Shown one piece after another: positions 21,843-29,920 of a stretch of DNA of 32,292 nucleotides. The position numbers and the translations under genes were made by a program. The notes beneath the pieces are model-generated. The model had not been told where the DNA came from, did no database searches, and worked only from the letters and a program-made list of their open reading frames with translations. Source of the DNA: Candidatus Thorarchaeota archaeon (GTDB lineage: Archaea; Asgardarchaeota; Thorarchaeia; Thorarchaeales; Thorarchaeaceae); contig RDNZ01000030.1 of assembly GCA_011364905.1 (NCBI GenBank), positions 1 through 32,292 on the forward strand, read 5' to 3'. Each line of letters opens with the position of its first letter. Position 1 is the stretch's first letter.

Positions 21843-23075
21843 ATGATGACGTTTGATGTAATTGTTGCGGGTACAGGTCCAGCTGGACTCATGACTGCAG
21901 AGAGGACTGCAAAGTACGGTTTGAAGACTCTAGTCCTGGAGAAGCGACAGAGTGTCACAAATTCACTCATGGGAGAACTGGTCACCGACAAAGCTTTGAA
22001 TTTTCTGCGGGTCAGACCAGATTCTGAGTACATTGGGAACAAGTTCTCATCGATTGTGGGAGAGAGTCTTGATACTGGATCAAAGATTGTTGTCGATAGG
22101 ACCCTCCTTGGAAATTCATACCTCTTCGATGAGGATAAGTGTCAAGAACTCATGAGAGATCGCGCACTCTCAGATGGTGCAGAGTTCCGATACAACTCCA
22201 GAGTCAAGTCAGTAGTCAAAGAGAATGATTCTGTTGTTGGAGTGAAGTACAATCAGGCGGAGGAAGAACGGGCAAGTCTGACAGTCGGAGCTGATGGCTC
22301 GTTTAGCAGGGTCTCTGAAACTGCTGGCTTTATACATCCAAAGTGGTTACTCAGCTATGGGTACAGATTTAAGCTCACAAATTGCAAGGGAATTGACCCG
22401 AGTACAGCGTACTTCTATGTTGGTGAAGACGTAGGCCTGGGTTATCTGTGGTTATATCCAAGATCTGAAACTGAAACCAATCTTGGGATTGGTCGAGTTC
22501 CGTCATCAAAATCAAAGTGGCAAGCGCTTCCTCCAATGAAGGAAGTCCTGAAGAAGTACATGAAGACGCATCCTGAAACAAAAGACGCAAAGATTGCTGC
22601 AGTGAATGGAGGCGTCGTCCCATGTGCAGGCATCATTCCCAGATTCACAGATGCAGGAGTCGCATTATGTGGGAACTCAGCTGGACAGGTCTCTTCAATC
22701 GTAGGTGGTGGGGTAACAACCTGTTTTCATGCCGGCCAGGTGCTAGCAAGACATGCGAAACGCATGGTGGACTCGAACGACTTTTCGAAACACAGTGTCA
22801 GACTATACGAGAAGGAGTACAGAAAGTCTAAATTGGCCTCTAACATCACTAACACAGGAAAGGGGATGTGGGCGGTTTCGAAGTATGCCATGTTTAATGA
22901 CCCGATCGAAGCAGCGGAGATTGTGCTTGGGCAACTCGATGCAAAGACTCTGAATGAACTTATTCAAGGACATGCCAGTGTGGGGACATTCATGACACTC
23001 ATGACAGATTTCCTCCCAATGGTCGCGAAGATTGGCGTAGGATATCTTCGAGCAATTGCTGTGAGCGGACTTTAA
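21843..23075 (+). CDS. Geranylgeranyl reductase family FAD-dependent oxidoreductase
   Basis: A 410-residue flavoprotein of the archaeal geranylgeranyl reductase family, which saturates the isoprenoid chains of membrane ether lipids. It shows the FAD dinucleotide motif VIVAGTGPAGLMTAE (8-22), LVLEKRQ, an active-site segment GYLWLYPRSETETNLGIG (the YxWxxP motif of the family) and CGNSAGQVSSIVGGG near the FAD pyrophosphate site. AGGAG lies seven bases upstream of the ATG at 21843; a second ATG follows at once. Several paralogues with different isoprenoid substrates exist in archaea, so the exact substrate is uncertain. The gene ends beside the poly-A tract that bounds a structured RNA on the opposite strand. 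Confidence 0.88.
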   Translation: MMTFDVIVAGTGPAGLMTAERTAKYGLKTLVLEKRQSVTNSLMGELVTDKALNFLRVRPDSEYIGNKFSSIVGESLDTGSKIVVDRTLLGNSYLFDEDKCQELMRDRALSDGAEFRYNSRVKSVVKENDSVVGVKYNQAEEERASLTVGADGSFSRVSETAGFIHPKWLLSYGYRFKLTNCKGIDPSTAYFYVGEDVGLGYLWLYPRSETETNLGIGRVPSSKSKWQALPPMKEVLKKYMKTHPETKDAKIAAVNGGVVPCAGIIPRFTDAGVALCGNSAGQVSSIVGGGVTTCFHAGQVLARHAKRMVDSNDFSKHSVRLYEKEYRKSKLASNITNTGKGMWAVSKYAMFNDPIEAAEIVLGQLDAKTLNELIQGHASVGTFMTLMTDFLPMVAKIGVGYLRAIAVSGL

Positions 23076-23083
23076 AAAAAGAG

Positions 23084-23225
23084 AGAGAAGAGGAGATGAA
23101 GCAGGGGACACCCCCCCGCGCCGCCCTGCTTCGAGCCGATGGGTTTCCACCAGCCTGCCCTGTATCATGCCCGTTGTGGATTACCGTGAAGCATCCACCC
23201 GGAGTCAGCAGCAAACAGCTGCTGA
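23084..23225 (-). ncRNA. Candidate structured RNA after the reductase gene
   Basis: GC-rich, hairpin-dense block in an AT-richer gap. A 9-bp stem GAAGCAGGG/CCCTGCTTC (23098-23132, with a C7 run in its loop), a 6-bp stem GTGGAT/ATCCAC (23176-23198) and an 8-bp stem TCAGCAGC/GCTGCTGA (23205-23225) follow one another. On the minus strand a TATA box (23243-23256) lies upstream, and a U-rich run (complement of A7 at 23074-23080) follows, as at archaeal terminators. It does not match tRNA, RNase P or SRP RNA in the parts I can compare. The strand is inferred from the U-run. Confidence 0.4.
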
Positions 23226-23242
23226 AGTAGGTATATCACTAG

Positions 23243-23256
23243 CAGTATATATATAT
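23243..23256. promoter_or_regulatory. TATA box usable on both strands
   Basis: The alternating sequence CAGTATATATATAT is the strongest TATA element in the window. On the minus strand it would place a start near 23220 for the structured RNA; on the plus strand it would start near 23280, ahead of the regulator array. A second box, AGTATAAT, lies near 23283. Confidence 0.45.
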
Positions 23257-23337
23257 CGTGTGGTTGTATACAGTCATAAAGTTAGTATAATGATGAATTT
23301 TGCGCCGTACTCATAAATGAGTAAAGAGGGACGCACA

Positions 23338-24372
23338 ATGACTCAAAATGATGAACTCTCAAAGGCTCTGGACCTTGTTGGACTAGCGGCCGGTGATAGA
23401 CAGGAGTCGCGTCTGATGAATCTGCTCAGTGTCATTCTTAGACTCCAGAAGGAGTCATCGACACCGCTAACCTTCTCAGAGATTTACGAAAAGTTGCTGA
23501 AAGATGAGCCGGAAACTAAGCTCACAAAGGCATGGGTTCATAGAGTGTTGAAATCGCTTGTTGACACCCAGTTAATCCGCTTGGAAAGCCCAAGCGTGCG
23601 GCGCAAGAGGTACATTGCTGACGTGAACACGGTGATGGCTGGACTTGAACATCTAAAGACGCAACGTCTTCATGCGTTGGAGGATCAAAAGACGGAAATC
23701 GATATTGCCATAGAAGAGGCCGCAAAACTGGAATGTGGAACTCTGGCTCAGGAGTTCGTCAAGGAAGTGACAGGTGCAACACAAGAGATTAGTTCACGGA
23801 TTGTCAAGGGTGTTGATGAACTTCATAGGGTACTCAAATACAATGTACTCGATGCAGCAAAGAAGGGAGATACAATCCGGGCTACCCTGCTTTGGGTGGG
23901 ACCGTTTTTTGGATCAGGGAGTCTAGAACGGGTACAAGAGTTCGTGGAAGCGGCGATGAGAGGCGTAGATGTGAGATATATGATCTCGCCTGATGTCCTA
24001 GGAGCAGAAGAAGCGATAGCACGAGAAAACGTAAATCAAGATAAAGCAGTTCAGTTGGTCCAAGGGCTTAATGAACTGAGGAAAAAAGGAGTGAAGTTTG
24101 ATTTTCGAATCTATATCGGTCCCAAGACATACTTTCAGGTGAGTCTGAATAATGACAACATGGCCCTAGTAATAACAGAGGACCCAATGACAGCCACTTG
24201 GATCACCAGAGACTTCAATCCAGATTTGATTGATAATGCAGTGAAGGCTTTTGATAGGGACTGGAAAAAAGCCAAATCAATTCTGGATATGACTCCTGAG
24301 GAACTAGTCGCCTTTGGTGCAGAACCCGGAGGATTAATTACCAAGATTTTAAGTAGCAGGAACGCTAACTAG
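23338..24372 (+). CDS. Winged-helix regulator with PLD-like C-terminal domain (paralogue 1 of 3)
   Basis: A 344-residue putative transcription factor. The N-terminal winged helix runs to about residue 95 (LTFSEIYEKLLKDEPETKLTKAW split over helix and turn, then HRVLKSLVDTQLIRLE). A coiled-coil-like segment follows. The C-terminal alpha/beta domain (about 175-330: GDTIRATLLWVGPF, RGVDVRYMIS, ending NPDLIDNAVKAFDRDWKKA) is reminiscent of TrmB-type and PLD-like sensor domains. The closing LIDNAV..FD..W block is shared with the next two genes. ATG 23338 is preferred over 23317 because GAGGGA lies six bases upstream. Ligand and targets unknown. First of three consecutive plus-strand genes that probably form an operon. 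Confidence 0.72.
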   Translation: MTQNDELSKALDLVGLAAGDRQESRLMNLLSVILRLQKESSTPLTFSEIYEKLLKDEPETKLTKAWVHRVLKSLVDTQLIRLESPSVRRKRYIADVNTVMAGLEHLKTQRLHALEDQKTEIDIAIEEAAKLECGTLAQEFVKEVTGATQEISSRIVKGVDELHRVLKYNVLDAAKKGDTIRATLLWVGPFFGSGSLERVQEFVEAAMRGVDVRYMISPDVLGAEEAIARENVNQDKAVQLVQGLNELRKKGVKFDFRIYIGPKTYFQVSLNNDNMALVITEDPMTATWITRDFNPDLIDNAVKAFDRDWKKAKSILDMTPEELVAFGAEPGGLITKILSSRNAN

Positions 24373-24397
24373 ATTGTATAGTGGGGGGTCGAGAGTT

Positions 24398-25306
24398 ATG
24401 ACGGAAATCCAGCATGAAAAAGTAATTGATATGATTGGATTAGATACAAAATCGAAGGACATGCTTGTTCTGAGAGCTTTGCTAAAGGCTCAAAATGATC
24501 CTACTGACTTTATCGATTTTGAATCGCTGCGCGAACAACTCGCAATTGAAGAGGGGTCTAGAAAGGGAAAAGATTCGCTCATATACAGAAGTCTTTCCTG
24601 GCTCGAATCTGAAGGATTCCTCAGGATTGATAAAAGCGGCCGCAAGCATGGGTACAATTCCAACATCGCAATTATCCAGACAGCACTGGCTAAGTTAGTG
24701 ACAAGAAGCATCAAGAATTCGGAGAAGGAGTTGAAAGATATCGACTCCAAGGTAGCAGTCCTCTCAGATATGAACCCAGATGTCATGGCTTCACGTCTGA
24801 TTGAGCTCTTAGCTGGAACAATGAAGATAGAGAAACCGGTTTTTGCTCAAGGCTGGGAGGATATTGTCAAACTACTCGATGACAAAGTGTACAATGGTTT
24901 GAAGAAGAGTGATGTTGTTAGAATCAAACTGGAATGGCTGTCTCACATCGACTATCTAGCTCGAGGCAGAATACTGAACATGAGAAAAATCGTCGAAAAA
25001 GGAGTGGATATACGAGCCTTGGATAATGACAGGGGGGAGGAGGAAATGCGACAACAATTGAAGAAGGTTCTTGTCAATTTGCGCGAAACCGGAGGAAATG
25101 TGGGATATATGATATTCCCACGCCAAGATGCAACCTATCAGTTCGTTTCGCGCAATACAGATGGTATCGTACTTATTGTGTCTGAAAGTCCACTCTCCGC
25201 AACATGGCTCCCAAGAACTGGCAATGCAGAGCTAGTTGACAATGCAATTGAGAACTTCGACAAGGATTACGAGTTGGGAACGGACCTCCTTGACTACAAG
25301 GGGTGA
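24398..25306 (+). CDS. Winged-helix regulator with PLD-like C-terminal domain (paralogue 2 of 3)
   Basis: A 302-residue paralogue of the preceding gene. It has a predicted winged helix near residues 15-80 (LGMIG-type start with IDMIGLDTKSKD; DSLIYRSLSWLESEGFLRID), a helical spacer and a C-terminal domain ending GNAELVDNAIENFDKDYELG, matching paralogues 1 and 3. ATG 24398 is 25 bases after the previous stop; a TTG at 24374 is possible. Its stop codon TGA overlaps an upstream candidate start (GTG 25303) of the third gene. Function unknown beyond DNA binding. Confidence 0.7.
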   Translation: MTEIQHEKVIDMIGLDTKSKDMLVLRALLKAQNDPTDFIDFESLREQLAIEEGSRKGKDSLIYRSLSWLESEGFLRIDKSGRKHGYNSNIAIIQTALAKLVTRSIKNSEKELKDIDSKVAVLSDMNPDVMASRLIELLAGTMKIEKPVFAQGWEDIVKLLDDKVYNGLKKSDVVRIKLEWLSHIDYLARGRILNMRKIVEKGVDIRALDNDRGEEEMRQQLKKVLVNLRETGGNVGYMIFPRQDATYQFVSRNTDGIVLIVSESPLSATWLPRTGNAELVDNAIENFDKDYELGTDLLDYKG

Positions 25307-25311
25307 GTAAG

Positions 25312-26274
25312 ATGCCAAGCAAGAAAGTCAAAAGCGATCTTGAACTACTGGGAATTGACCTGAGTGCAAGTCAGATGCAGACCTTTCAGGCAGTTCTCTA
25401 TGCAGCAGGAAGCACAAGAAAAGCTGTCGAATATGATCAGATTGCGGAGCATCTTGAAACGCAGGCTGGTAAGAAATTCACAAAAGCCTACGTCTACAGA
25501 CAACTTCGGGACCTAGAGGAAATAGGATTAATCAAAACAGACACCATCGCGCGCCCAAGAAATTACAGCATCACGGAGTCTTCTGTGGCAAAAGCACTTG
25601 AATCGCAAAGACTGAAGAAAATATCTGAATATCTAACACTAAGACAAGACCTGACTACTAATCTTAATCGGCTTAGGGCAACCAACCCTCAAGATCTGGC
25701 AATTATGCTTCATAGAACATTGGTGGGATCTTCATCAGTCGGAAAATCAGGCGTCATTGAGGGAGTTGAGAACGTTAGACACACAATCATTCGAGAGTTT
25801 GCAGACGAAGCAAAAGAGGGTGACACAGTAAGAATTCTTGCCCATTCAAGCACTATAGTTGACGGACTTGGACCGCCTGGGGTCACTGAATTCAAAATTT
25901 TGGAAACTGGTTTTAGAGGTGTGAAGGTCATGGGACTCCTCACCCCGATAGGTCAAGACTCAGCTAATCCGAATCTTATGGCAGGTTTTCTGACACCGAT
26001 GATTGATATCTTCGACCAAGTAAGCAAAACGGGCAATATTCAACTCAAAATCTCTCAAGAGCCAGCCAATACATACAGAATGGTTTCTCTAAATGAAAGC
26101 AAGATGCTGCTCTATCTGACGCATGCCAAGGAGTCGGACATGGCTGCTTTGGTCCATCACGAAGACAACCCTGGGCTAATTGATGATGCGATTAGGACTT
26201 TTGACACACTCTGGGAAACTGGGGTAGATGTTCTTGATATTGTAAAGCAAATGTTACACAAGAAAAGCTCCTAG
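25312..26274 (+). CDS. Winged-helix regulator with PLD-like C-terminal domain (paralogue 3 of 3)
   Basis: Third paralogue, 320 residues. Its N-terminal region reads LELLGIDLSASQMQTF, followed by a winged-helix recognition segment FTKAYVYRQLRDLEEIGLIK. A helical spacer follows, then the C-terminal domain (GDTVRILAHSSTIV, RGVKVMGLL, NPGLIDDAIRTFDTLWETG). This copy is closest to TrmB-like regulators in layout. GGTGA (25302-25306) lies five bases before ATG 25312, which I prefer over GTG 25303. The stop overlaps by four bases with the convergent DHH gene. Confidence 0.72.
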   Translation: MPSKKVKSDLELLGIDLSASQMQTFQAVLYAAGSTRKAVEYDQIAEHLETQAGKKFTKAYVYRQLRDLEEIGLIKTDTIARPRNYSITESSVAKALESQRLKKISEYLTLRQDLTTNLNRLRATNPQDLAIMLHRTLVGSSSVGKSGVIEGVENVRHTIIREFADEAKEGDTVRILAHSSTIVDGLGPPGVTEFKILETGFRGVKVMGLLTPIGQDSANPNLMAGFLTPMIDIFDQVSKTGNIQLKISQEPANTYRMVSLNESKMLLYLTHAKESDMAALVHHEDNPGLIDDAIRTFDTLWETGVDVLDIVKQMLHKKSS

Positions 26275-27344
26275 TTCTCTGATACCCAACTATTGTTCTT
26301 TGTAAGGGTCAAAAAGATATCATCACAGACAGCTGAGAAGTCCTCATAGAGACCGTACTCTCCGCCAGCGGCATAGGGATGTCCCCCGCCATTGAACAAC
26401 TTTGCTGCGGCATTGCATAGGACTCCATCGCTACCCCGTCTAAAACCAAGCATTCCACCTTGACTCAGCGATAGTAATAGGTCTGCAACCCTCAGCTCGG
26501 GATCGATAGAACTCAAAATCCCCGAGTCAGATGCGTACGTACCCATGTCTGTGGAGGTCAGTCCACTGGGTATCTCCACAATCCGAACAAGTTTCCCGTG
26601 AATTATCTGATCGTGATGGCCGGCCAATGCCTTTCTCATTTTCTTTGTTTTCTCTTTCCTATAGTTGTCTACCCTTTTATCAAGAAGCGTGTCCTTGAAT
26701 CTGTGTGTGTTCTTGTCCCATACACCGTCCATGCCACTCTCAGCTAGTTTCTCGAGGAGTACATATAGAGCATCTGTGACATCCTCCTTCCTATCTATAG
26801 CTCCAAAGCGGATGACGCTGACTGCATCTGTGAGTGCTGTCGCAGCCTCAATCTCACGGAGATTGAAATCTGTATCATGCGCAATCCGGGCAAGTTCCGT
26901 GCAGACTTCGTCTCGAGGCATAAGGACCTTGTGTGCAATCTCTGATGCACAAAAATCGTGGTTCACCTTCAACACAGGCTTATTCCCAAGAGAGAGAACC
27001 ATCTTAATCGAGCGGTCATGCCACTGGTGATGATCGAGCCAGACTATGCGGCATCCTTGAGAGATTGCTCTTTCGAGTCCAGCCTGAACCATCTCAATAA
27101 TAGCATCGTCCATTCCAAGATCTGTGATAACAATCAGCGTATCTCGTTGATTACCGATCATAGAGAATATCTGTTCGAAAGAGCCGTAGTCAGTGAGAAT
27201 TGCTTTGAAATCAAGACCCTTTGTCTTCGCATATCTCCAAACAATTGCCGCGGCGTTTAGTCCATCAACGTCTTTATCGTGAGAGATAGAGAGAAGTGAG
27301 GTAATTCTCTTCGTGTTCTGCTCGCTTTCTCGTTCATCAGGCAT
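26271..27344 (-). CDS. DHH/DHHA1-family phosphoesterase
   Basis: A 357-residue phosphoesterase of the RecJ/NrnA/GdpP fold. The N-terminal DHH domain shows ISHDKDVDGLNAAAI (metal motif, about 20-34), VITDLG (72-77) and LDHHQW (103-108), the name motif. The C-terminal DHHA1 domain has the substrate loop FNGGGHPYAAGG. It lacks the N-terminal sensor domains of GdpP and the extra domains of RecJ, so it is nearest to the stand-alone nanoRNase-like archaeal proteins. It probably degrades short oligonucleotides or cyclic dinucleotides, but its substrate is not fixed by sequence. A TATA-like GATAAAATAAG lies about 28-40 bases upstream, so the transcript would be leaderless or nearly so. Confidence 0.85.
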   Translation of the reverse strand: MPDERESEQNTKRITSLLSISHDKDVDGLNAAAIVWRYAKTKGLDFKAILTDYGSFEQIFSMIGNQRDTLIVITDLGMDDAIIEMVQAGLERAISQGCRIVWLDHHQWHDRSIKMVLSLGNKPVLKVNHDFCASEIAHKVLMPRDEVCTELARIAHDTDFNLREIEAATALTDAVSVIRFGAIDRKEDVTDALYVLLEKLAESGMDGVWDKNTHRFKDTLLDKRVDNYRKEKTKKMRKALAGHHDQIIHGKLVRIVEIPSGLTSTDMGTYASDSGILSSIDPELRVADLLLSLSQGGMLGFRRGSDGVLCNAAAKLFNGGGHPYAAGGEYGLYEDFSAVCDDIFLTLTKNNSWVSEN

Positions 27345-27465
27345 TAGTGCTCGTGAACCGGTTAGAAGTAGGCTTATTTTATCTTATCGTGCGGTATCTA
27401 AACCGTTTTTGAGAATTCGAAAGGATTTTGTGATACAGAAATCGCTGTAAATCTGAGAGGATAGA
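27345..27465. promoter_or_regulatory. Divergent promoter region, DHH gene / iorAB
   Basis: The 121-base gap holds the minus-strand TATA-like element (27373-27384) for the DHH gene. For iorA only the ribosome binding site is clear, AGAGG five bases before the ATG. An inverted pair of CCGGTT-like sequences (27358 and AAACCG at 27400) is present but weak. Confidence 0.35.
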
Positions 27466-29322
27466 ATGAGCAAATCCAAAGCCGATGTCATTATGAGTGG
27501 TAACGAAGCTATAGCAAGAGGAGCAGTAGAAGCGGGTATTGGATTCTGCGCATCTTATCCTGGAACACCATCAACCGAGATTCTTACTAGTCTCTTTGAA
27601 ACTGCCTCCAAAACAGACAGCCATGTGGAATGGTCCTCCAATGAGAAGGTGGCTATGGAATCTGCAGCTGCTGCCAGTTGGGCGGGAATTCCAGCCTTGT
27701 GTTCAATGAAATCTCTGGGGCTTAATGTTGCTTCTGATTTCCTTCTAAACCTGAACCTTTCAGGCACTGGCAAAGGAGGTCTTGTCATTGTTGTCTGTGA
27801 TGATCCAAAGGGACATAGTTCCAGCAATGAGCAAGACTCCAGATTCTACGCAAAGGCCGCTCAAATCCCACTCTTTGAACCATCCACCTATCAAGAAGCA
27901 AAGGACACTGTTGTTGAGGGATTAAGACTCTCGAAAAAGTATGAGATTCCAGTTCTCATTAGAAGCACAACCAGACTCTCGCATTCTAGAGGTCTGGTCA
28001 CCATAGGGAAGGTCAGTGCAAAGCCTCTGAAAGCGGGAGTCTTGCAGGAGCGACTCTATAATGTGCCAGCACCACATCTAAGACACAGAGACCTCTTGGG
28101 GAAGATAGAGAAAATCGCAGAGGAGTTTGAGAGATCACCATTCAACATTGAGGCAGACATTACAAACATGAAACTCCTATTAATCTCAAGCGGCATTAGT
28201 TCCAGCTACGTACGAGAAGCCTTACACTCCATACCATCTCATAGGATCGGGCACTTGAGCCTAGTGACAAGCTTTCCTTTGCCCAAGAAGACCATAATCA
28301 ATCTGCTTAAGCGGACAGACCGAGTGCTCTTCATTGAGGAAAACGACCCTTTCATTGAGGATGAAGTCAGGGGCTTATCTGCAGAACTAGAAGGGGTGCC
28401 ACACTTCTATGGAAAACGCTCTGGACATATTCCAAGCTATGGGGAGATGAATACTGATATTGTTTCGACTAGGCTCCAGCAACTGACTGGACAGCAGATG
28501 ATTAAAACTACCAAGAAAGAGAGCCATGTGTCAGACCTATTGATTGAACGACCACTCACGTTCTGCGCAGGATGCACGCATCGAAACTTCTACTGGGCTG
28601 TTCGCACAGTAAAGAAACGACTTGGTGGAAAACTCGTTGTAGCCGGAGACATTGGGTGCTACTCCCTTGGCGTGTTCTACGATGAGGCAATGGATACAAT
28701 GCAGGCAATGGGTTCAGGAGTCGGAGTTGGAAGCGGATTGGGGCAACTTCATCGGTATGGATTCGACTCAAAGGTCGTTTCAGTAGCAGGTGATTCGACT
28801 TTCTTCCATGCATGCTTGCCTGGACTCATCAATGCAAGGCACAAGAATGCAGACCTGACTTTTGTGATTCTTGACAATGCAACCACAGCTATGACCGGTT
28901 TCCAAGTGCACCCAGGGTCTAGTGAACAGGAGGATTCTCTTCGAAGAGTACGAGTTGAGGGCCTTGTAAAGGCAGTCGAACCAGATTTCTTCTCTTTGGG
29001 TGATGCAACCGACATCAAATCTCTTACAGACCTGCTCCATTCGACAGTTCAGAAGGAGGGGCTGAAGATCCTATTGTTGGACAGCGTTTGCAGGCTTGAG
29101 GAGGTTAAGAGAATACCCGGTTTCGTGGGTGCGACTCCAGTTCACATAGATAGAGACCTGTGTAAAGGAGAGAAGTGTAAGATTTGCGCCCGTGACTTCG
29201 GGTGCCCAGGATTGAGCTGGGACCAAGAAACCAACTATCCAATCGTTCTGGACCATGTGTGTGTCAGGTGTGGCGCGTGCATCAGCGTGTGTCCTCACGA
29301 TGCCATTGTGGAGGGCGAGTGA
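27466..29322 (+). CDS. iorA: Indolepyruvate:ferredoxin oxidoreductase, alpha subunit
   Basis: Catalytic subunit that oxidatively decarboxylates aryl pyruvates (from Trp, Phe and Tyr transamination) to acyl-CoA with reduction of ferredoxin. The 618-residue product has the pyrimidine-binding domain (SGNEAIARGAVEAGIGFCAS; YPGTPSTE) and the ThDP domain (GDIGCYSLGVF; GDSTFFHACLPGLINA; LDNATTAMTGFQ). Two C-terminal cysteine clusters follow: Cys566, 571, 574, 580 and the ferredoxin-type CVRCGACISVCP (Cys599, 602, 605, 609). The length matches archaeal IorA. iorB follows with a two-base offset, the normal gene order. Ferredoxin itself is not encoded nearby. Confidence 0.95.
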   Translation: MSKSKADVIMSGNEAIARGAVEAGIGFCASYPGTPSTEILTSLFETASKTDSHVEWSSNEKVAMESAAAASWAGIPALCSMKSLGLNVASDFLLNLNLSGTGKGGLVIVVCDDPKGHSSSNEQDSRFYAKAAQIPLFEPSTYQEAKDTVVEGLRLSKKYEIPVLIRSTTRLSHSRGLVTIGKVSAKPLKAGVLQERLYNVPAPHLRHRDLLGKIEKIAEEFERSPFNIEADITNMKLLLISSGISSSYVREALHSIPSHRIGHLSLVTSFPLPKKTIINLLKRTDRVLFIEENDPFIEDEVRGLSAELEGVPHFYGKRSGHIPSYGEMNTDIVSTRLQQLTGQQMIKTTKKESHVSDLLIERPLTFCAGCTHRNFYWAVRTVKKRLGGKLVVAGDIGCYSLGVFYDEAMDTMQAMGSGVGVGSGLGQLHRYGFDSKVVSVAGDSTFFHACLPGLINARHKNADLTFVILDNATTAMTGFQVHPGSSEQEDSLRRVRVEGLVKAVEPDFFSLGDATDIKSLTDLLHSTVQKEGLKILLLDSVCRLEEVKRIPGFVGATPVHIDRDLCKGEKCKICARDFGCPGLSWDQETNYPIVLDHVCVRCGACISVCPHDAIVEGE

Positions 29323-29323
29323 T

Positions 29324-29908
29324 GTGAGAGACCCCTATTCCATTCTTGTGGCTGGTGTTGGCGGACAAGGTAACCTAGTCTGTGGGAGGATTATTGCAGA
29401 GGCTGCTGTGCTGCAGGGTTTGAGACCGGTGGTGGGAGACACGTTTGGCGCATCAAGAAGAGGCGGAAGTGTCATGACCCACATCAGGATTGGAAAACAG
29501 GACTGGGGGCCGCTGATACCAAAAGGAGAGGTAGATGTACTCCTTGGATTTGAGCCGGTGGAGGCACTCCGGGCTGCTGTAAAGTATGCTGGAGAGAGGA
29601 CCGTTGCGATAGTGAGTAAGATGGCGATACCACCTTCTAATGTGACATCAGGCGACCTGCGTTATCCCGCCATCAGCGACATCGCGCAAGGACTCGAATC
29701 AGTTTGTAGGAGTGTGCACATGCTTGACACAGAGCAGGTCCTTGAAGACATGGGTTCGACGCGAGTCCTGAACTCGTTTATGATCGGGGCACTCTCGTCT
29801 ATTGAAGACGTCCCTCTTGACTCAAAGAACCTGCGTAAGGCAATCTCAAATGTCTTGGAGTCTGAAAAGGACCTGGCTGCGTTTCAAAAGGGTGCAAAGG
29901 CCCTGTAG
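29324..29908 (+). CDS. iorB: Indolepyruvate:ferredoxin oxidoreductase, beta subunit
   Basis: Small gamma-type oxidoreductase subunit that completes the IorAB enzyme. The 194-residue product starts MRDPYSILVAGVGGQGN, giving the GxGGQG motif at residues 11-16, followed by DTFGASRRGGSVMTHIRIG, both diagnostic of the family. The start is GTG 29324, one base after the iorA stop, with GGAGGG eight bases upstream inside iorA; longer readings would overlap iorA by about 70 bases and lack a ribosome binding site. It converges with the GTPase fusion gene after 12 bases. Confidence 0.93.
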   Translation: MRDPYSILVAGVGGQGNLVCGRIIAEAAVLQGLRPVVGDTFGASRRGGSVMTHIRIGKQDWGPLIPKGEVDVLLGFEPVEALRAAVKYAGERTVAIVSKMAIPPSNVTSGDLRYPAISDIAQGLESVCRSVHMLDTEQVLEDMGSTRVLNSFMIGALSSIEDVPLDSKNLRKAISNVLESEKDLAAFQKGAKAL

Positions 29909-29920
29909 TGAACTTGTGGG

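Noticed and set aside
23098..23225. SRP RNA or RNase P RNA
   Set aside because: The conserved SRP helix 8 tetraloop region and the RNase P conserved blocks are not present, and the element is too short.
29255..29323. N-terminal extension of iorB
   Set aside because: The upstream residues lie in the iorA coding region out of frame; the GTG at 29324 has a good ribosome binding site and gives the family's normal N-terminus.
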